From positions 248,001-312,000 of the forward strand of contig JAVJTA010000013.1 of assembly GCA_040219135.1 (NCBI GenBank): 64,000 nt of DNA, given 5' to 3'. The position numbers and the translations under genes are program-made. Under the pieces are notes generated by a model. It saw only the letters and a program-made list of their open reading frames with translations. It was not told where the DNA came from and made no database searches. Of the stretch, positions 42,752 to 51,420 are shown one piece after another; within the stretch, counting starts at the first letter, position 1; the number at the start of each line of letters is the position of its first letter. The stretch comes from UBA7803 sp040219135 (GTDB lineage Bacteria; Pseudomonadota; Gammaproteobacteria; Pseudomonadales; Azotimanducaceae).

Positions 42752-44377
42752 CTACTCGAGGAAGCTTCGCGCCTCGCGCACGCCGTCTCGCGCGTCGAAG
42801 CTGCCGGTCTGCTCGACGACCTGTCGATAGTACCCGGCCGCGGCGGTTCGATCTCCTATCGCCAGCTCCGCGCGGGCGGCGCCGAGCAGCGCATTGGTGC
42901 GTTTCGGCGACGCGCGGAGCACGCGCCGGTAGTGGTCCAGGGCCAGTTCGGGCCGGTCGAGCTGCAGCGCCATGTCGCCGAGCAGTTCCCGGGCCGGCAG
43001 CACCTCGCCCGGGGTCACCGGATGCTTGTCCACCGAGTCCTCCAGCGCCGCAGCCTGATCCGCCCGCTCAAGCGCGCTGCTCGCGTCGCCTTCCGCCAGG
43101 GCGATCCAGGCACCGAGCATGGTGGCCTGCACGGTCACCTGTTCGCGCCAGTAGGGCAGGGTGGTGCCCGGCAGCCGGGCGGCGATGGTCGCGATCCGTT
43201 CGCGGGCGGCTTTTGCTGCATCGATCTGACCGCTGCGCGCCGCGCCCAGCCCGCGGGCAAACAGGTTGATGGACACGGCCCACGGGAAGTCGGCCCAGGG
43301 GAAGTCGGCGGGTCTCGGTTCCAGCCGACCGGCTTCGCGCCACTGGCGCCGCTCGAGGGCATAGCGCGCCGGTGCGGCCGCGTAGGTGTAGGCCGCCTTG
43401 AAGTTCTCCGGCTCTGCCCGGGTGATGCCGTTCAACCGATCGAGCAGCCGGGCCGCGCCGTCGTCGTCGGCCACCTGCAACAGGGCGTACATCAGGTAGT
43501 CGATGCTGTGCAGTCCTTCGTCGTAGTGGCCGGGCAGGTGGGCGCGCTCGGTGTATGCGGCGGCAGAGGCGGTGGAGTCCTGATTGGAGTGGATGGCGAG
43601 CTGCCAGAGTCCGAGTCGGGTGAAGATGTGCGACGGCATGTGCTGGGCGTGGGCGGAGTCCGGCGCGACCTCGGCGTAGGTCATGGCCGCGCTCAGGGCA
43701 AGGTGGGCGAGGCCCGGGTAGTCGTAGCTGTGGATCAGGTAGTGGAGCACGCCGGGGTGATGCGGGGAGCGCTCGCGAGCCCAGTTGAGCACCGCGGCGG
43801 CTTCGAGCTGGTTGCGGTAGTCCTTGTCCGTCGGATCCGCCGTCGCCAGCAGCGCGAGCGCGTACAACAGGGCTGCCTCCGGATCGTCCAGATGGTCGAG
43901 GTAGACCCGTTTCATGTGCTGCCGGTAGCGCTCGGCCCGCTGCGCGTGGGGTACGCTGGCGTGATCCGCATAGAAGGCGGACAGCGCCTCGACGTAAGCG
44001 GCTTCCCGGGGCCTCAGGGTCTGGCGGTCGATGCCGGCGAGCAAGGCTTCGCCGGCGGCCAGGTCAGCGGCGGACGGCGGCACCCAGATCTGGTGCCACA
44101 GCGACATCGCCACGCCCCAGCGCGCCATGGCGCAGTCCGGACGGTCCGTCATCATGGCCCTGAACAGACGTTCGGACTCGGGGTATTCGAACGAGTGCAG
44201 CTCGGTGACGGCCTCGTCGAAGGCGCCGGCCAGTTCCGCCGCGCAGCCGGATTCGAAGTGCGCGCTCGACGTCTGTATCTCCGCCAGGGCAGCACCGCAG
44301 CAGAACAGCGCGCCAGCGCCGATGAGGGTGCGGCGCGTTCCAGCGAGCCAGTGACGCTTGCTCTTTGCTCTGCCCAC
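42752..44377 (-). CDS. Exported TPR-repeat protein
   Basis: 541 residues. A twin-Arg-like/basic start (KSKRHWLAGTRRTL) and hydrophobic stretch (17-31) ending ALAEIQ form a signal peptide. The mature part is helical TPR-like repeats, with PNHPGVLHYLIHSYDYP-type and SHAQHMPSHIFTRLG stretches that recur in a large family of uncharacterised exported TPR proteins. The C-terminal 140 residues have regular TPRs (LALDHYRRVLRASPKRTNALLGAARAEL). Likely periplasmic and protein-binding. Confidence 0.75.
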   Translation of the reverse strand: MGRAKSKRHWLAGTRRTLIGAGALFCCGAALAEIQTSSAHFESGCAAELAGAFDEAVTELHSFEYPESERLFRAMMTDRPDCAMARWGVAMSLWHQIWVPPSAADLAAGEALLAGIDRQTLRPREAAYVEALSAFYADHASVPHAQRAERYRQHMKRVYLDHLDDPEAALLYALALLATADPTDKDYRNQLEAAAVLNWARERSPHHPGVLHYLIHSYDYPGLAHLALSAAMTYAEVAPDSAHAQHMPSHIFTRLGLWQLAIHSNQDSTASAAAYTERAHLPGHYDEGLHSIDYLMYALLQVADDDGAARLLDRLNGITRAEPENFKAAYTYAAAPARYALERRQWREAGRLEPRPADFPWADFPWAVSINLFARGLGAARSGQIDAAKAARERIATIAARLPGTTLPYWREQVTVQATMLGAWIALAEGDASSALERADQAAALEDSVDKHPVTPGEVLPARELLGDMALQLDRPELALDHYRRVLRASPKRTNALLGAARAELAIGDRTAAAGYYRQVVEQTGSFDARDGVREARSFLE

Positions 44378-44511
44378 GGCCGTCGGTCCCCGCCCGTTAC
44401 TCGCCGGACGCCAGGGTATGCCTCGGTCGGGGCGAAAGCGAGAGGATTCAGGCGGCGCTTGCTATCCGCTGCAGAAGGCGCACATTAGCGTTCCTCTGAG
44501 GAGGCAACACC

Positions 44512-44640
44512 ATGTCGAAAATGCAGCGCTCCAACAAGGAAGCGAGAAAACCGCCGAAACTCTCGGCGAAGGAAAAGAAGGCCGCCAAGCGGGACAAGAA
44601 GCAGGGCAGCAGCAGCGGCAGCAGCATACTGCCCAAGTAG
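44512..44640 (+). CDS. 42-residue Lys-rich protein
   Basis: The frame reads MSKMQRSNKEARKPPKLSAK, a KEKKAAKRDKKQ stretch, then a GSSSGSS linker and ILPK, ending in TAG. A strong ribosome site GAGGAGG sits just six bases before the ATG, which is the best evidence that it is translated. About 13 of 42 residues are Lys or Arg in a nearly Ala/Ser-only background, so it is likely disordered and nucleic-acid or ribosome binding. No family is known to me. It lies divergent from the TPR gene in a 350-nt space. Confidence 0.65.
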   Translation: MSKMQRSNKEARKPPKLSAKEKKAAKRDKKQGSSSGSSILPK

Positions 44641-44723
44641 CTCGGCGCCGGTTCGCGGGGAGGTCGCGGGGTCGACTGTTCGGCCCGGGTCGTTCGTGTC
44701 CGGGTGGGTGATCTCCGGACCGT

Positions 44724-45569
44724 TCATTCCCTTCGAGATTCCGCGAGCGTGATCCGCTGCATGACCCTGCGGAAGCCCTGATAGTCGTTGATCGGGTTGT
44801 GCTGGGTGCAGCGGTTGTCCCACAGGGTGAGCGTACCCGGCTGCCAGGCGATGCGGCAGGTGAACTCCGGGCGCACCTGATGGCTGAACAGGTAGTCCAG
44901 CAGTCCCGCGCTCTCCGCTTCGGTCATGTCTTTGAAACGCACGGTATGGGCGACGTTGACGAACAGCGCCCTGCGGCCGCTTTCAGGGTGGACTCGCACC
45001 ACCGGGTGCTCGGCTTCGTGGGTCTCGGATGCGGTGGCCAGACCCTGACTCGCAATCCGGTCGTGGCGGGTGGCGCTGACGTCGGCCTTGGCCGAGGAAT
45101 TCACCGCCACCAGCCCGTCGAGCAGCGTCTTCATACCCGCGGACAGGGTCTCGTAGGCCAGGTACATGTTCGCGAACAGAGTGTCACCGCCGGCCGGGGG
45201 CACCTCCCGGGCGAGCAGCATGGACGCCATGGGCGGATTCGCCAGATACGTGGTGTCGCTGTGCCAGATGCCGCCGAAATTGACGGTCTCGTGTTCCAGC
45301 TTCTTCACCTCGATGATCTCCGGATAGTCCGGGATGCCTTTGACAAACGGGTACTCCACCGGTCGGCCGATGCGGCGCGCGAAGGCCAGGAACTGCTCCG
45401 CCGACAGCGCCTGGTCGCGGAACACGATCACCAGGTGGTCGAGCCAGGCGGCGCGGATCGCGGCGACTTCCTTTTCGCCGAGCGCGCGACTCAGATCGAG
45501 GTCGTGGATCTCTGCGCCGAGGGCGCCGCTGAGCGGGGTCACCCGCAGGTCGCGCTCGTGGGCCGTCAT
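44724..45569 (-). CDS. TauD/TfdA-family 2-oxoglutarate dioxygenase
   Basis: 281 residues from ATG 45569. The iron ligands HSD are at His103-Asp105 (IWHSDTTYLANPP) and the distal His is in CTQHNPINDYQGFRR, whose last Arg binds 2-oxoglutarate. Taurine, alkyl-sulfate or phenoxyacid type substrates are possible. The gene overlaps the stop of the alkylsulfatase-like gene by 1 nt, so a joint role in releasing sulfate from alkyl-sulfate esters (AtsK-type) is the best guess. Confidence 0.85.
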   Translation of the reverse strand: MTAHERDLRVTPLSGALGAEIHDLDLSRALGEKEVAAIRAAWLDHLVIVFRDQALSAEQFLAFARRIGRPVEYPFVKGIPDYPEIIEVKKLEHETVNFGGIWHSDTTYLANPPMASMLLAREVPPAGGDTLFANMYLAYETLSAGMKTLLDGLVAVNSSAKADVSATRHDRIASQGLATASETHEAEHPVVRVHPESGRRALFVNVAHTVRFKDMTEAESAGLLDYLFSHQVRPEFTCRIAWQPGTLTLWDNRCTQHNPINDYQGFRRVMQRITLAESRRE

Positions 45570-46873
45570 CAGGCGCCCGGATCCTCTGCCCGGGACTTCG
45601 ATTCGTTGGCGGCGAATCCGTAGATGCCCTTGGCCATGAGCGAGGTCTCGCCGTCGCGGCGGCGCTGGTATACCTCGGCGCGGATCGCGTGCGCGCGGCG
45701 CGAGTCCGGTTCCGCCAGCACCGCCATCTCCGCCAGGTGGCAGGCGAGGCGCGGGTCGTCGTCGGCCAGCGCCAGGGCGCGTTCGGCCAGGGTCAGGGCG
45801 CCGCCTGCGAGATCGGCGATCTCCCGGGCCAGCGCGCCGTCCCGGGCCGGTTTCAGGTGCGCCGGGTTGCCGTCGTACCAGCCGCCGTAGAGCCGCCAGA
45901 TGTTGCGGACGATGAACTCGGGTTCGTCGTACATGGGCCGCAGGTACGGCTTTTCCAGGACCGCAGGATCGATGGAAACGCTGTGTACGATGTCGGTCAG
46001 GCGCGCGCCCTGGTTCATCAGGACCAGAGTTTCCCGCACCAGATGTTCCAGCGCGTCGGCCACGTCGGTGAGCACCATGCGGATGCGCTGGGCCCCGGCG
46101 ATGGGCAGGCCGTGGGCGGGCAGGAACAGCTCGGCGTTCTGCGTGGCCATGGCGCGCATCGCCCGGGCCCATTCGGCCGGGTAGCGCTGCACCTTCTGCG
46201 GGTTGCCGGCATTGGGGAAGTTCCAGATGAAGAAGTCGCCGGCGCAGATTGCCTTGTGCGCCGGAATCCAGGCCCAGGTGTGATCGTCGGTCTCGCCCCG
46301 CGCGTGGTTCATCTCGATGTCGAGCCCGCCGACGTCGAGAATCAGAGTTTCCCGGTACGTCAGATCCGGCTTCGGCGAGCTCTCCGGCAGAAAGCTCTGC
46401 GCGCTGACGCCCGCGATGTCGTAGCCACGGCGGCGGAACTGGCCGAACTGGCGCTCGTTGATGATCTGGTTGTAGCCGTTGGTCAGATTGTAGCGATCGA
46501 AGCGCTTCGGCACGTTGGCGTGACCGGCCACGCGCGGTCGCGGGTCGCCGGCCATTTCCGCGTCGGCGATGAACGCGCCGCAGCCACCGACGTGGTCGAC
46601 GTGCCCGTGGGTGTAGACGATGGTGTTGAAGCGCTTCCGGCTCCAACCGCGCAGCGCCTCCACCACCCGCGGTCCGCCGGCGGGGTTGGAAGTGTCGAAG
46701 GTCACCAGGCCGTCGTCGGTGTCGAAGGCGATGCAGTGGGAGAACGCTTCGACCATCGCCACGCCATCGGCGATGCCGGAGAGCTGGTGGTTGATGCGGT
46801 TGATGGGGCCGACGTTGTCGGCGCTCTCGCTGCCGTCGAGAATTGCCGACGACATCTTCAGCAGATCTGCCAT
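45569..46873 (-). CDS. Alkylsulfatase-like metallo-beta-lactamase-fold hydrolase
   Basis: 434 residues. The zinc motif THGHVDHVGG (His89, His91, Asp93, His94) and a later HARGETDDHTWAW and LPAHGLP follow the metallo-beta-lactamase order. The helical region after residue 250 (EHLVRETLVLMNQGARLTDIVHSV, YGGWYDGNPAHLKP, LAERALALADDDPRLACHLAEMAV) matches the dimerisation domain of SdsA1-type alkylsulfatases. No signal peptide is seen, unlike SdsA1; the reaction would be in the cytoplasm. Coupled to the dioxygenase gene. Confidence 0.85.
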   Translation of the reverse strand: MADLLKMSSAILDGSESADNVGPINRINHQLSGIADGVAMVEAFSHCIAFDTDDGLVTFDTSNPAGGPRVVEALRGWSRKRFNTIVYTHGHVDHVGGCGAFIADAEMAGDPRPRVAGHANVPKRFDRYNLTNGYNQIINERQFGQFRRRGYDIAGVSAQSFLPESSPKPDLTYRETLILDVGGLDIEMNHARGETDDHTWAWIPAHKAICAGDFFIWNFPNAGNPQKVQRYPAEWARAMRAMATQNAELFLPAHGLPIAGAQRIRMVLTDVADALEHLVRETLVLMNQGARLTDIVHSVSIDPAVLEKPYLRPMYDEPEFIVRNIWRLYGGWYDGNPAHLKPARDGALAREIADLAGGALTLAERALALADDDPRLACHLAEMAVLAEPDSRRAHAIRAEVYQRRRDGETSLMAKGIYGFAANESKSRAEDPGA

Positions 46874-46898
46874 GGGTCACCTGTAGGTCGGATTGTGA

Positions 46899-47357
46899 TC
46901 ATCGATGGGCGACGATCTCGTAGAGCGGCAGCATGCGCCCGTCGATGCTGTCGGAAGGCCGCTCGCCGATCAGTTCGGCGCCGGCCGCCTCGTAGAATGG
47001 CGCGGCGTTCGGGTCCGCCTGGATCACCAGACGGGCGAGTCCGGAATCCCCGAATCGCTGCAGCGCGTGGTCCATGAGCGCGCGCCCGTAGCCGCGGCCG
47101 ATGTGCTCGGGATCGACGAACATGGCCTCGAGTTCCATGGCATCGGGCGAGACCTTGACCAGGGCGTAGAAGCCGCGGATCCCGCCGTCCTCTTCGAGTA
47201 CGTGGAAATCCAGGGCCCCGACCTCCTCGGGGCCGTAGCTGAGCTCCGCGCGGCAGCGCGCCATGAAGTCGTCGTCATAGCCCCAGTGGGCCTTGGAGCG
47301 GAAGGCGAGTTCGCTCAGAAACCCGGCCTCGTCGGTGACGGCGGCGCGAATCTCCAT
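46899..47357 (-). CDS. GNAT-family N-acetyltransferase
   Basis: 152 residues. MEIRAAVTDEAGFLSELAFRSKAHWGYDD starts the GNAT fold, and the acetyl-CoA loop is VDPEHIGRGYGRALMDHALQ, followed by LVIQADPNAAPFYEAAGAE. Substrate unknown. It lies between the alkylsulfatase-like gene and the crotonase gene on the same strand. Confidence 0.88.
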   Translation of the reverse strand: MEIRAAVTDEAGFLSELAFRSKAHWGYDDDFMARCRAELSYGPEEVGALDFHVLEEDGGIRGFYALVKVSPDAMELEAMFVDPEHIGRGYGRALMDHALQRFGDSGLARLVIQADPNAAPFYEAAGAELIGERPSDSIDGRMLPLYEIVAHR

Positions 47358-47367
47358 CCGCGCCTCC

Positions 47368-48165
47368 TCAGCGTCCCTTGTACTCGGGTTTGCGCTTCTC
47401 CATGAACGCCTTCGGTCCCTCCCGGGCGTCTTCGGTCTGGAACACCGGGCCCGAGATCCGGCTCTCGATCTTCAGCGCCTCGCGTTCGGGCTGGCCGAGG
47501 CACTCCTTCACCGACTGCCGGATGGCCTTCACCGCGAGCGGTCCATTGGCCGCGATCTTCTCGGCGATGGCCAGCGCCCGCGCCAGAGGATCGTCGGCCA
47601 CGTAGTTGATGAACCCCAGGGCCAGGGCGTCGTCCGCGCTGATCAGATCGCCGGTGAGCAGCAGTTCCATCGCCTTGGCATACGGCATCTGCACCGGCAG
47701 GCGCACGGTGGAACCCCCGGCGGGGAAGATGGCCCACTTCACCTCCTGTACCCCGAGCTTCGCCGCCGGTGCCGCCACGCGGATGTCCGTGCCCTGGACC
47801 AGTTCCATGCCGCCGGCGATGGCGTGGCCGTTGATGGCGGAAATGATCGGTTTCTCCGGGTCGAAGTTGCGCAGCAGCGCCCGGGCGGCGATGCCGGGAT
47901 CGGCGGCCACTTTTTCGTCCCATTCGTTTTCGGGCTGGCGGGCGCCGGACATCATCGGAATCAGCTGCCCCAGGTCGGCGCCGGCACAGAACGCGCTGCC
48001 GGTGCCCGTGATCACGGCTACCCGCACCTGCGCGTCGTCCTTGACCCGGGACCAGGCCTGGTCGAGGCGCACGGCGACCTCGGGGTTGATGGCGTTGCGC
48101 GCGTCCGGGCGGTTCAGAGTGACGATGGCGACGTGGCCGCGGGTCTCAAAGTCGACGAGTGGCAT
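47368..48165 (-). CDS. Enoyl-CoA hydratase/isomerase (crotonase) family protein
   Basis: 265 residues. AIVTLNRPDARNAINPE and GTGSAFCAGADLGQLI make the CoA-binding and first oxyanion-hole region; ISAINGHAIAGGMELVQGTDIRVAA gives the second. The Glu pair used by true hydratases is only partly apparent (Glu near GGMELVQ), so isomerase or hydrolase activity is possible. It overlaps the MFS gene start region by 20 nt at its N-terminus on the same strand, consistent with an operon. Confidence 0.85.
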   Translation of the reverse strand: MPLVDFETRGHVAIVTLNRPDARNAINPEVAVRLDQAWSRVKDDAQVRVAVITGTGSAFCAGADLGQLIPMMSGARQPENEWDEKVAADPGIAARALLRNFDPEKPIISAINGHAIAGGMELVQGTDIRVAAPAAKLGVQEVKWAIFPAGGSTVRLPVQMPYAKAMELLLTGDLISADDALALGFINYVADDPLARALAIAEKIAANGPLAVKAIRQSVKECLGQPEREALKIESRISGPVFQTEDAREGPKAFMEKRKPEYKGR

Positions 48166-49489
48166 GGGAGTCTCCGTTGCGGGTGTCAGGTTCCAGCGCC
48201 GGCGCGGGCTCTAACGCCAGCTCCTGCGCGTCGCGTTCGTCTACCAGCGCTTCGATGCGATCGTAGACGAAGTACAGAAGAAAGCAGGCGCCGCTGATCA
48301 GCACGCCGGCCAGCAGAAAATAGTAAAACCAGCCGAGATGCTCGGCCAGCAGTCCGCCTACGGCGGTGGCCAGACCTGCGCCCGCCATCATGGTGACGAT
48401 CTGGGTCGTGTAATCGGTGGCGGCCTGGGCTTTCGATGCCCACTTGAGCCGTGCCGCCTGGAAGGTCACATCCAGAAACGACGGCAAGGCGATGCCGTTC
48501 AGGGTCACCATAAACACCACCATGAACGTCGGCGACGGCAGGGAACCCATCCAGACGATGGGGATCACCGCCAGCAGAATTCCGGCGGCCGCCATCAGCA
48601 TGGCGCTCTTGTAGCCGAACCGGCCGATGAACCAGCTGGTGGCGGTGGCACCGGCCACCGACCCGATCAGCGTCGCCGGCGCCAGCACCAGGGCCAGCTC
48701 GCCGATGCTGAATCCGAGGTCCGACAGGTAGGTGGGATAGAGCACGGGGATGAGCGCGCCGGTGATCGCGACGATGAAGCACAGCGGATAGACGAGACGG
48801 CTGTCCGGACGCTTGAGCAGACGTCTCAGGCTCGGTGGCTCGCGCACCAGGGTCGCAGGGCGCGCAGGTTCCGGGCGCAGAATGCCGGGCAGCGAGAACA
48901 GCACCAGCAGCGCCGAGGCCGTGGCCACGGCGGCGTCCCAGCCCCAGACCGTGAATACCCAGGGGATGCCGATCATGGCGATGAAGCGCGACAGGTTGCG
49001 GCCGATGTCGAGCACCGCGGCGGCCACGGAGCGCTCCTCGTTGCCGATGTTCTCCACCATGTAGCCGTCGATGGCGATGTCCTGCGTGGTCATGATGGTG
49101 CTCTTCACGACCAGCAGGGTGATGATGGGCGCCAGGTTGTCGAGGGTCGGCGCGAACAGCGCCAGGGAGAAATACGCCAGGGCCCCGAAGATCGTGCACG
49201 GAATGAACCAGGTGCGACGCATGCCCAGCACCGGGCTGCCGGTGCGGTCGACGAACGGCGCCCACAGCGGCCGGATCCAGGTGGGAATGGCCGGCAGCGT
49301 GAACACCCAGTACATGTCCAGCGGCAGGCCCTGCTCGCGGAAGATCACCGGCAGGAACAGGGCGATGAACGAGGCCGGAAGCACCTGTCCCATCTGCAGT
49401 CCGAGCACGGCGGAAAAGCGCACGGCGGTGGCGCGATCCCGGACCAGATCGCGCGCGCCGAAGCCCGCAGCCTGCCGCTCTCCACCCAT
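48146..49489 (-). CDS. MFS transporter of the AmpG/PAT type
   Basis: 447 residues from ATG 49489, with twelve predicted membrane segments. The opening LGLQMGQVLPASFIALFLPVIFREQGL, the conserved TTQDIAIDGYMVENI and a C-terminal tail of acidic residues fit AmpG-like/PAT carriers of muropeptides or acetyl-CoA-type solutes. Substrate cannot be read from the sequence. The stop overlaps the crotonase start by 20 nt. Confidence 0.8.
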   Translation of the reverse strand: MGGERQAAGFGARDLVRDRATAVRFSAVLGLQMGQVLPASFIALFLPVIFREQGLPLDMYWVFTLPAIPTWIRPLWAPFVDRTGSPVLGMRRTWFIPCTIFGALAYFSLALFAPTLDNLAPIITLLVVKSTIMTTQDIAIDGYMVENIGNEERSVAAAVLDIGRNLSRFIAMIGIPWVFTVWGWDAAVATASALLVLFSLPGILRPEPARPATLVREPPSLRRLLKRPDSRLVYPLCFIVAITGALIPVLYPTYLSDLGFSIGELALVLAPATLIGSVAGATATSWFIGRFGYKSAMLMAAAGILLAVIPIVWMGSLPSPTFMVVFMVTLNGIALPSFLDVTFQAARLKWASKAQAATDYTTQIVTMMAGAGLATAVGGLLAEHLGWFYYFLLAGVLISGACFLLYFVYDRIEALVDERDAQELALEPAPALEPDTRNGDSHATRRL

Positions 49490-49587
49490 GCCGGGAGAGT
49501 AACCGATTTTCCGGACCGTACATCGACCTCCGGGCGCCGGTGCTCTACAAATACTCGTGACGGGCCGAATAGAGTGGCGCAGTACGC

Positions 49588-49593
49588 TAGAAT
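49588..49593 (+). promoter_or_regulatory. Candidate -10 element of the ABC-2 exporter operon
   Basis: TAGAAT matches five of six -10 positions and lies 29 nt before the ATG at 49622. No good -35 is visible. The same TAGAATGCCG string occurs at 32681 before the acyl-CoA ligase gene. Confidence 0.4.
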
Positions 49594-49621
49594 GCCGCGC
49601 TCCTCCGTTGCGGCTGCCGCC

Positions 49622-50608
49622 ATGCCCCAGATCGTGGTGGATAATCTGGAAAAGCGCTTCCGCGTGGCCGAGCGTCGGGCGGGGCTGCGCGGTGCCTTCT
49701 CCGCCCTGGTGCAGCGACGCTACCGCGACGTCTACGCGCTCCACGGCGTGTCCTTCAGCATCGAGCCCGGCGAGTTGGTGGGTTACATCGGTCCGAACGG
49801 CGCCGGCAAGTCCACCACCATCAAGATCCTCTCCGGCATTCTTACCCCGAGCGGCGGGCGCTGCGAGATCGGCGGGCGCGTGCCCTGGAAGGACCGGATC
49901 GCCCACGTCTCGCGGATCGGCGTGGTGTTCGGTCAGCGCACCCAGCTGTGGTGGGACCTGCCGGTGATCGAGTCCTTCGAGCTGCTGCGCGACATCTACC
50001 GGGTCGGCGCCGGAGACTACTCGCGCACCCGCGACGAACTCGTGGCCCTGCTCGACCTCGAGCCGCTCCTCGACGTCCCGGTGCGCCAGCTCAGCCTCGG
50101 GCAGCGCATGCGCTGCGATCTGGCCGCCTCGCTGCTGCATCGGCCCGAGGTGCTGTTCCTCGACGAGCCCACCATCGGCCTCGACGCGACGGCCAAGCTC
50201 GCCATGCGCGATTTCGTGAAGATGCAGAACCGCGAACGCGGCACCACGGTGCTGCTTACCACCCACGACATGGACGACATCGAGGCGCTGTGCACGCGTC
50301 TGATGCTGATCAACCACGGCACGCTGCTCATGGACGGCACGGTGAACGACCTGCGCAGCGACGAGCGCCGGGTGCTGGTGGACTTCGATGCCGAGCCGGT
50401 GCTGCTCGAAGAACACGCGGCGCTGGTGTCCGAGCGCCAGGGGCCCCGGGTGCAGTTCCGGGTCTCTGGCCGGGTACCGGAGTTCGTCGCCGGCCTGTCG
50501 CGGCGCTATCGGATTCGCGATCTGGTGGTGGAGCATCCGCCCATCGAGGAGATTGTCGCCGATCTGTACCGGGCGCAGCGCGAGGTGCAGCGCGAGGCGG
50601 GGCCGTGA
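49622..50608 (+). CDS. ABC exporter ATPase (ABC-2/DUF990 type)
   Basis: 328 residues. Walker A GPNGAGKST, Q-loop FGQRTQLWWDL, signature LSLGQRMRCDLAASLLHRPEVLFLDEPTIGLD with Walker B, and H-loop TTHDMDD are intact. The N-terminal segment VDNLEKRFRVAERRAGLRGAFSALVQRRYRDVYALHGVSF is typical of ATPases paired with DUF990-type permeases. It powers export of an unidentified compound together with the two permease genes that follow and overlap it. Confidence 0.9.
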   Translation: MPQIVVDNLEKRFRVAERRAGLRGAFSALVQRRYRDVYALHGVSFSIEPGELVGYIGPNGAGKSTTIKILSGILTPSGGRCEIGGRVPWKDRIAHVSRIGVVFGQRTQLWWDLPVIESFELLRDIYRVGAGDYSRTRDELVALLDLEPLLDVPVRQLSLGQRMRCDLAASLLHRPEVLFLDEPTIGLDATAKLAMRDFVKMQNRERGTTVLLTTHDMDDIEALCTRLMLINHGTLLMDGTVNDLRSDERRVLVDFDAEPVLLEEHAALVSERQGPRVQFRVSGRVPEFVAGLSRRYRIRDLVVEHPPIEEIVADLYRAQREVQREAGP

Positions 50609-51420
50609 GGCCCTACGCCGCCATCGTCGCGGCGCGCTTCCAGATGCTGCTGCAGTACCGGGCCGCGGCCTTCGCCGGGTTCGTCACTCAGCTGTTCTGG
50701 GGTGCGATCAAGGTGATGGTGTTCGTCGCGTTCTTCGAGTCCACCAGCTCTGCCCAGCCCATGACCCTGCCCCAGGTGCTGGTTTATATCTGGCTCGGCC
50801 AGGCGCTGCTGGCCCTGCTGCCGTGGAACGTGGACCCGGAGATCGCCGGCCACGTACGCAGCGGCGCTGTCGCCTACGAGCTGCTGCGGCCGCTGCACAT
50901 TTATGGATTCTGGTTCGCGCGCACCCTGGCGTTTCGCGCCGCGCCGACAATGCTGCGCATGGTGCCGATGCTGCTGTTCGCCTACCTCGGGCTGCCGCTG
51001 CTCGGCCTTGGCGCCTGGGCGCTGCCGCTGCCGGCCGGCGGCGGGGCGGCTGCGCTGTTCTGCGTGTCGCTGTTCGCCACCCTGGTGCTCAGCACTGCCA
51101 TCACCATGGTCCTGCACATCGCGCTCATGTGGACTATCTCCGGCGAGGGCTTCAACCGCCTGATGCCGGGAATCGTGCCGCTGTTCGCCGGGCTCGTCGT
51201 GCCGCTGCCGCTGTTTCCGGACTGGCTGCAGCCGCTGTTGTTCTGGCAGCCGTTCAAGGGTCTCGCGGACGTGCCGTTCCGGATCTACAGCGGGCACATC
51301 GCCGCTCCGCAGGCGTTGCTCGAGATTCTCCTGCAGGCGGGCTGGTGCCTGGTGATCGTCGGTTTCGGGATGTGGCTGCTCGGGCGCGCCGGACAGCGTC
51401 TGGTGGTGCAGGGTGGCTGA
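50605..51420 (+). CDS. ABC-2 family permease (DUF990-like)
   Basis: 271 residues from GTG 50605, which overlaps the ATPase stop by 4 nt. Six membrane segments; SGAVAYELLRPLHIYGFWFART and GIVPLFAGLVVPLPLFPDWLQPLLFWQPFKGLADVPFRIYSG are conserved in DUF990/ABC-2 permeases. It forms half of the membrane pore with the next gene product. Confidence 0.85.
   Translation: MRPYAAIVAARFQMLLQYRAAAFAGFVTQLFWGAIKVMVFVAFFESTSSAQPMTLPQVLVYIWLGQALLALLPWNVDPEIAGHVRSGAVAYELLRPLHIYGFWFARTLAFRAAPTMLRMVPMLLFAYLGLPLLGLGAWALPLPAGGGAAALFCVSLFATLVLSTAITMVLHIALMWTISGEGFNRLMPGIVPLFAGLVVPLPLFPDWLQPLLFWQPFKGLADVPFRIYSGHIAAPQALLEILLQAGWCLVIVGFGMWLLGRAGQRLVVQGG

Noticed and set aside
48146..50536. Continuous 796-codon minus-strand frame joining the MFS gene with upstream sequence
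   Set aside because: The MFS protein starts properly at ATG 49489; the extra N-terminal part is antisense to the ABC exporter ATPase gene, which has all its motifs.
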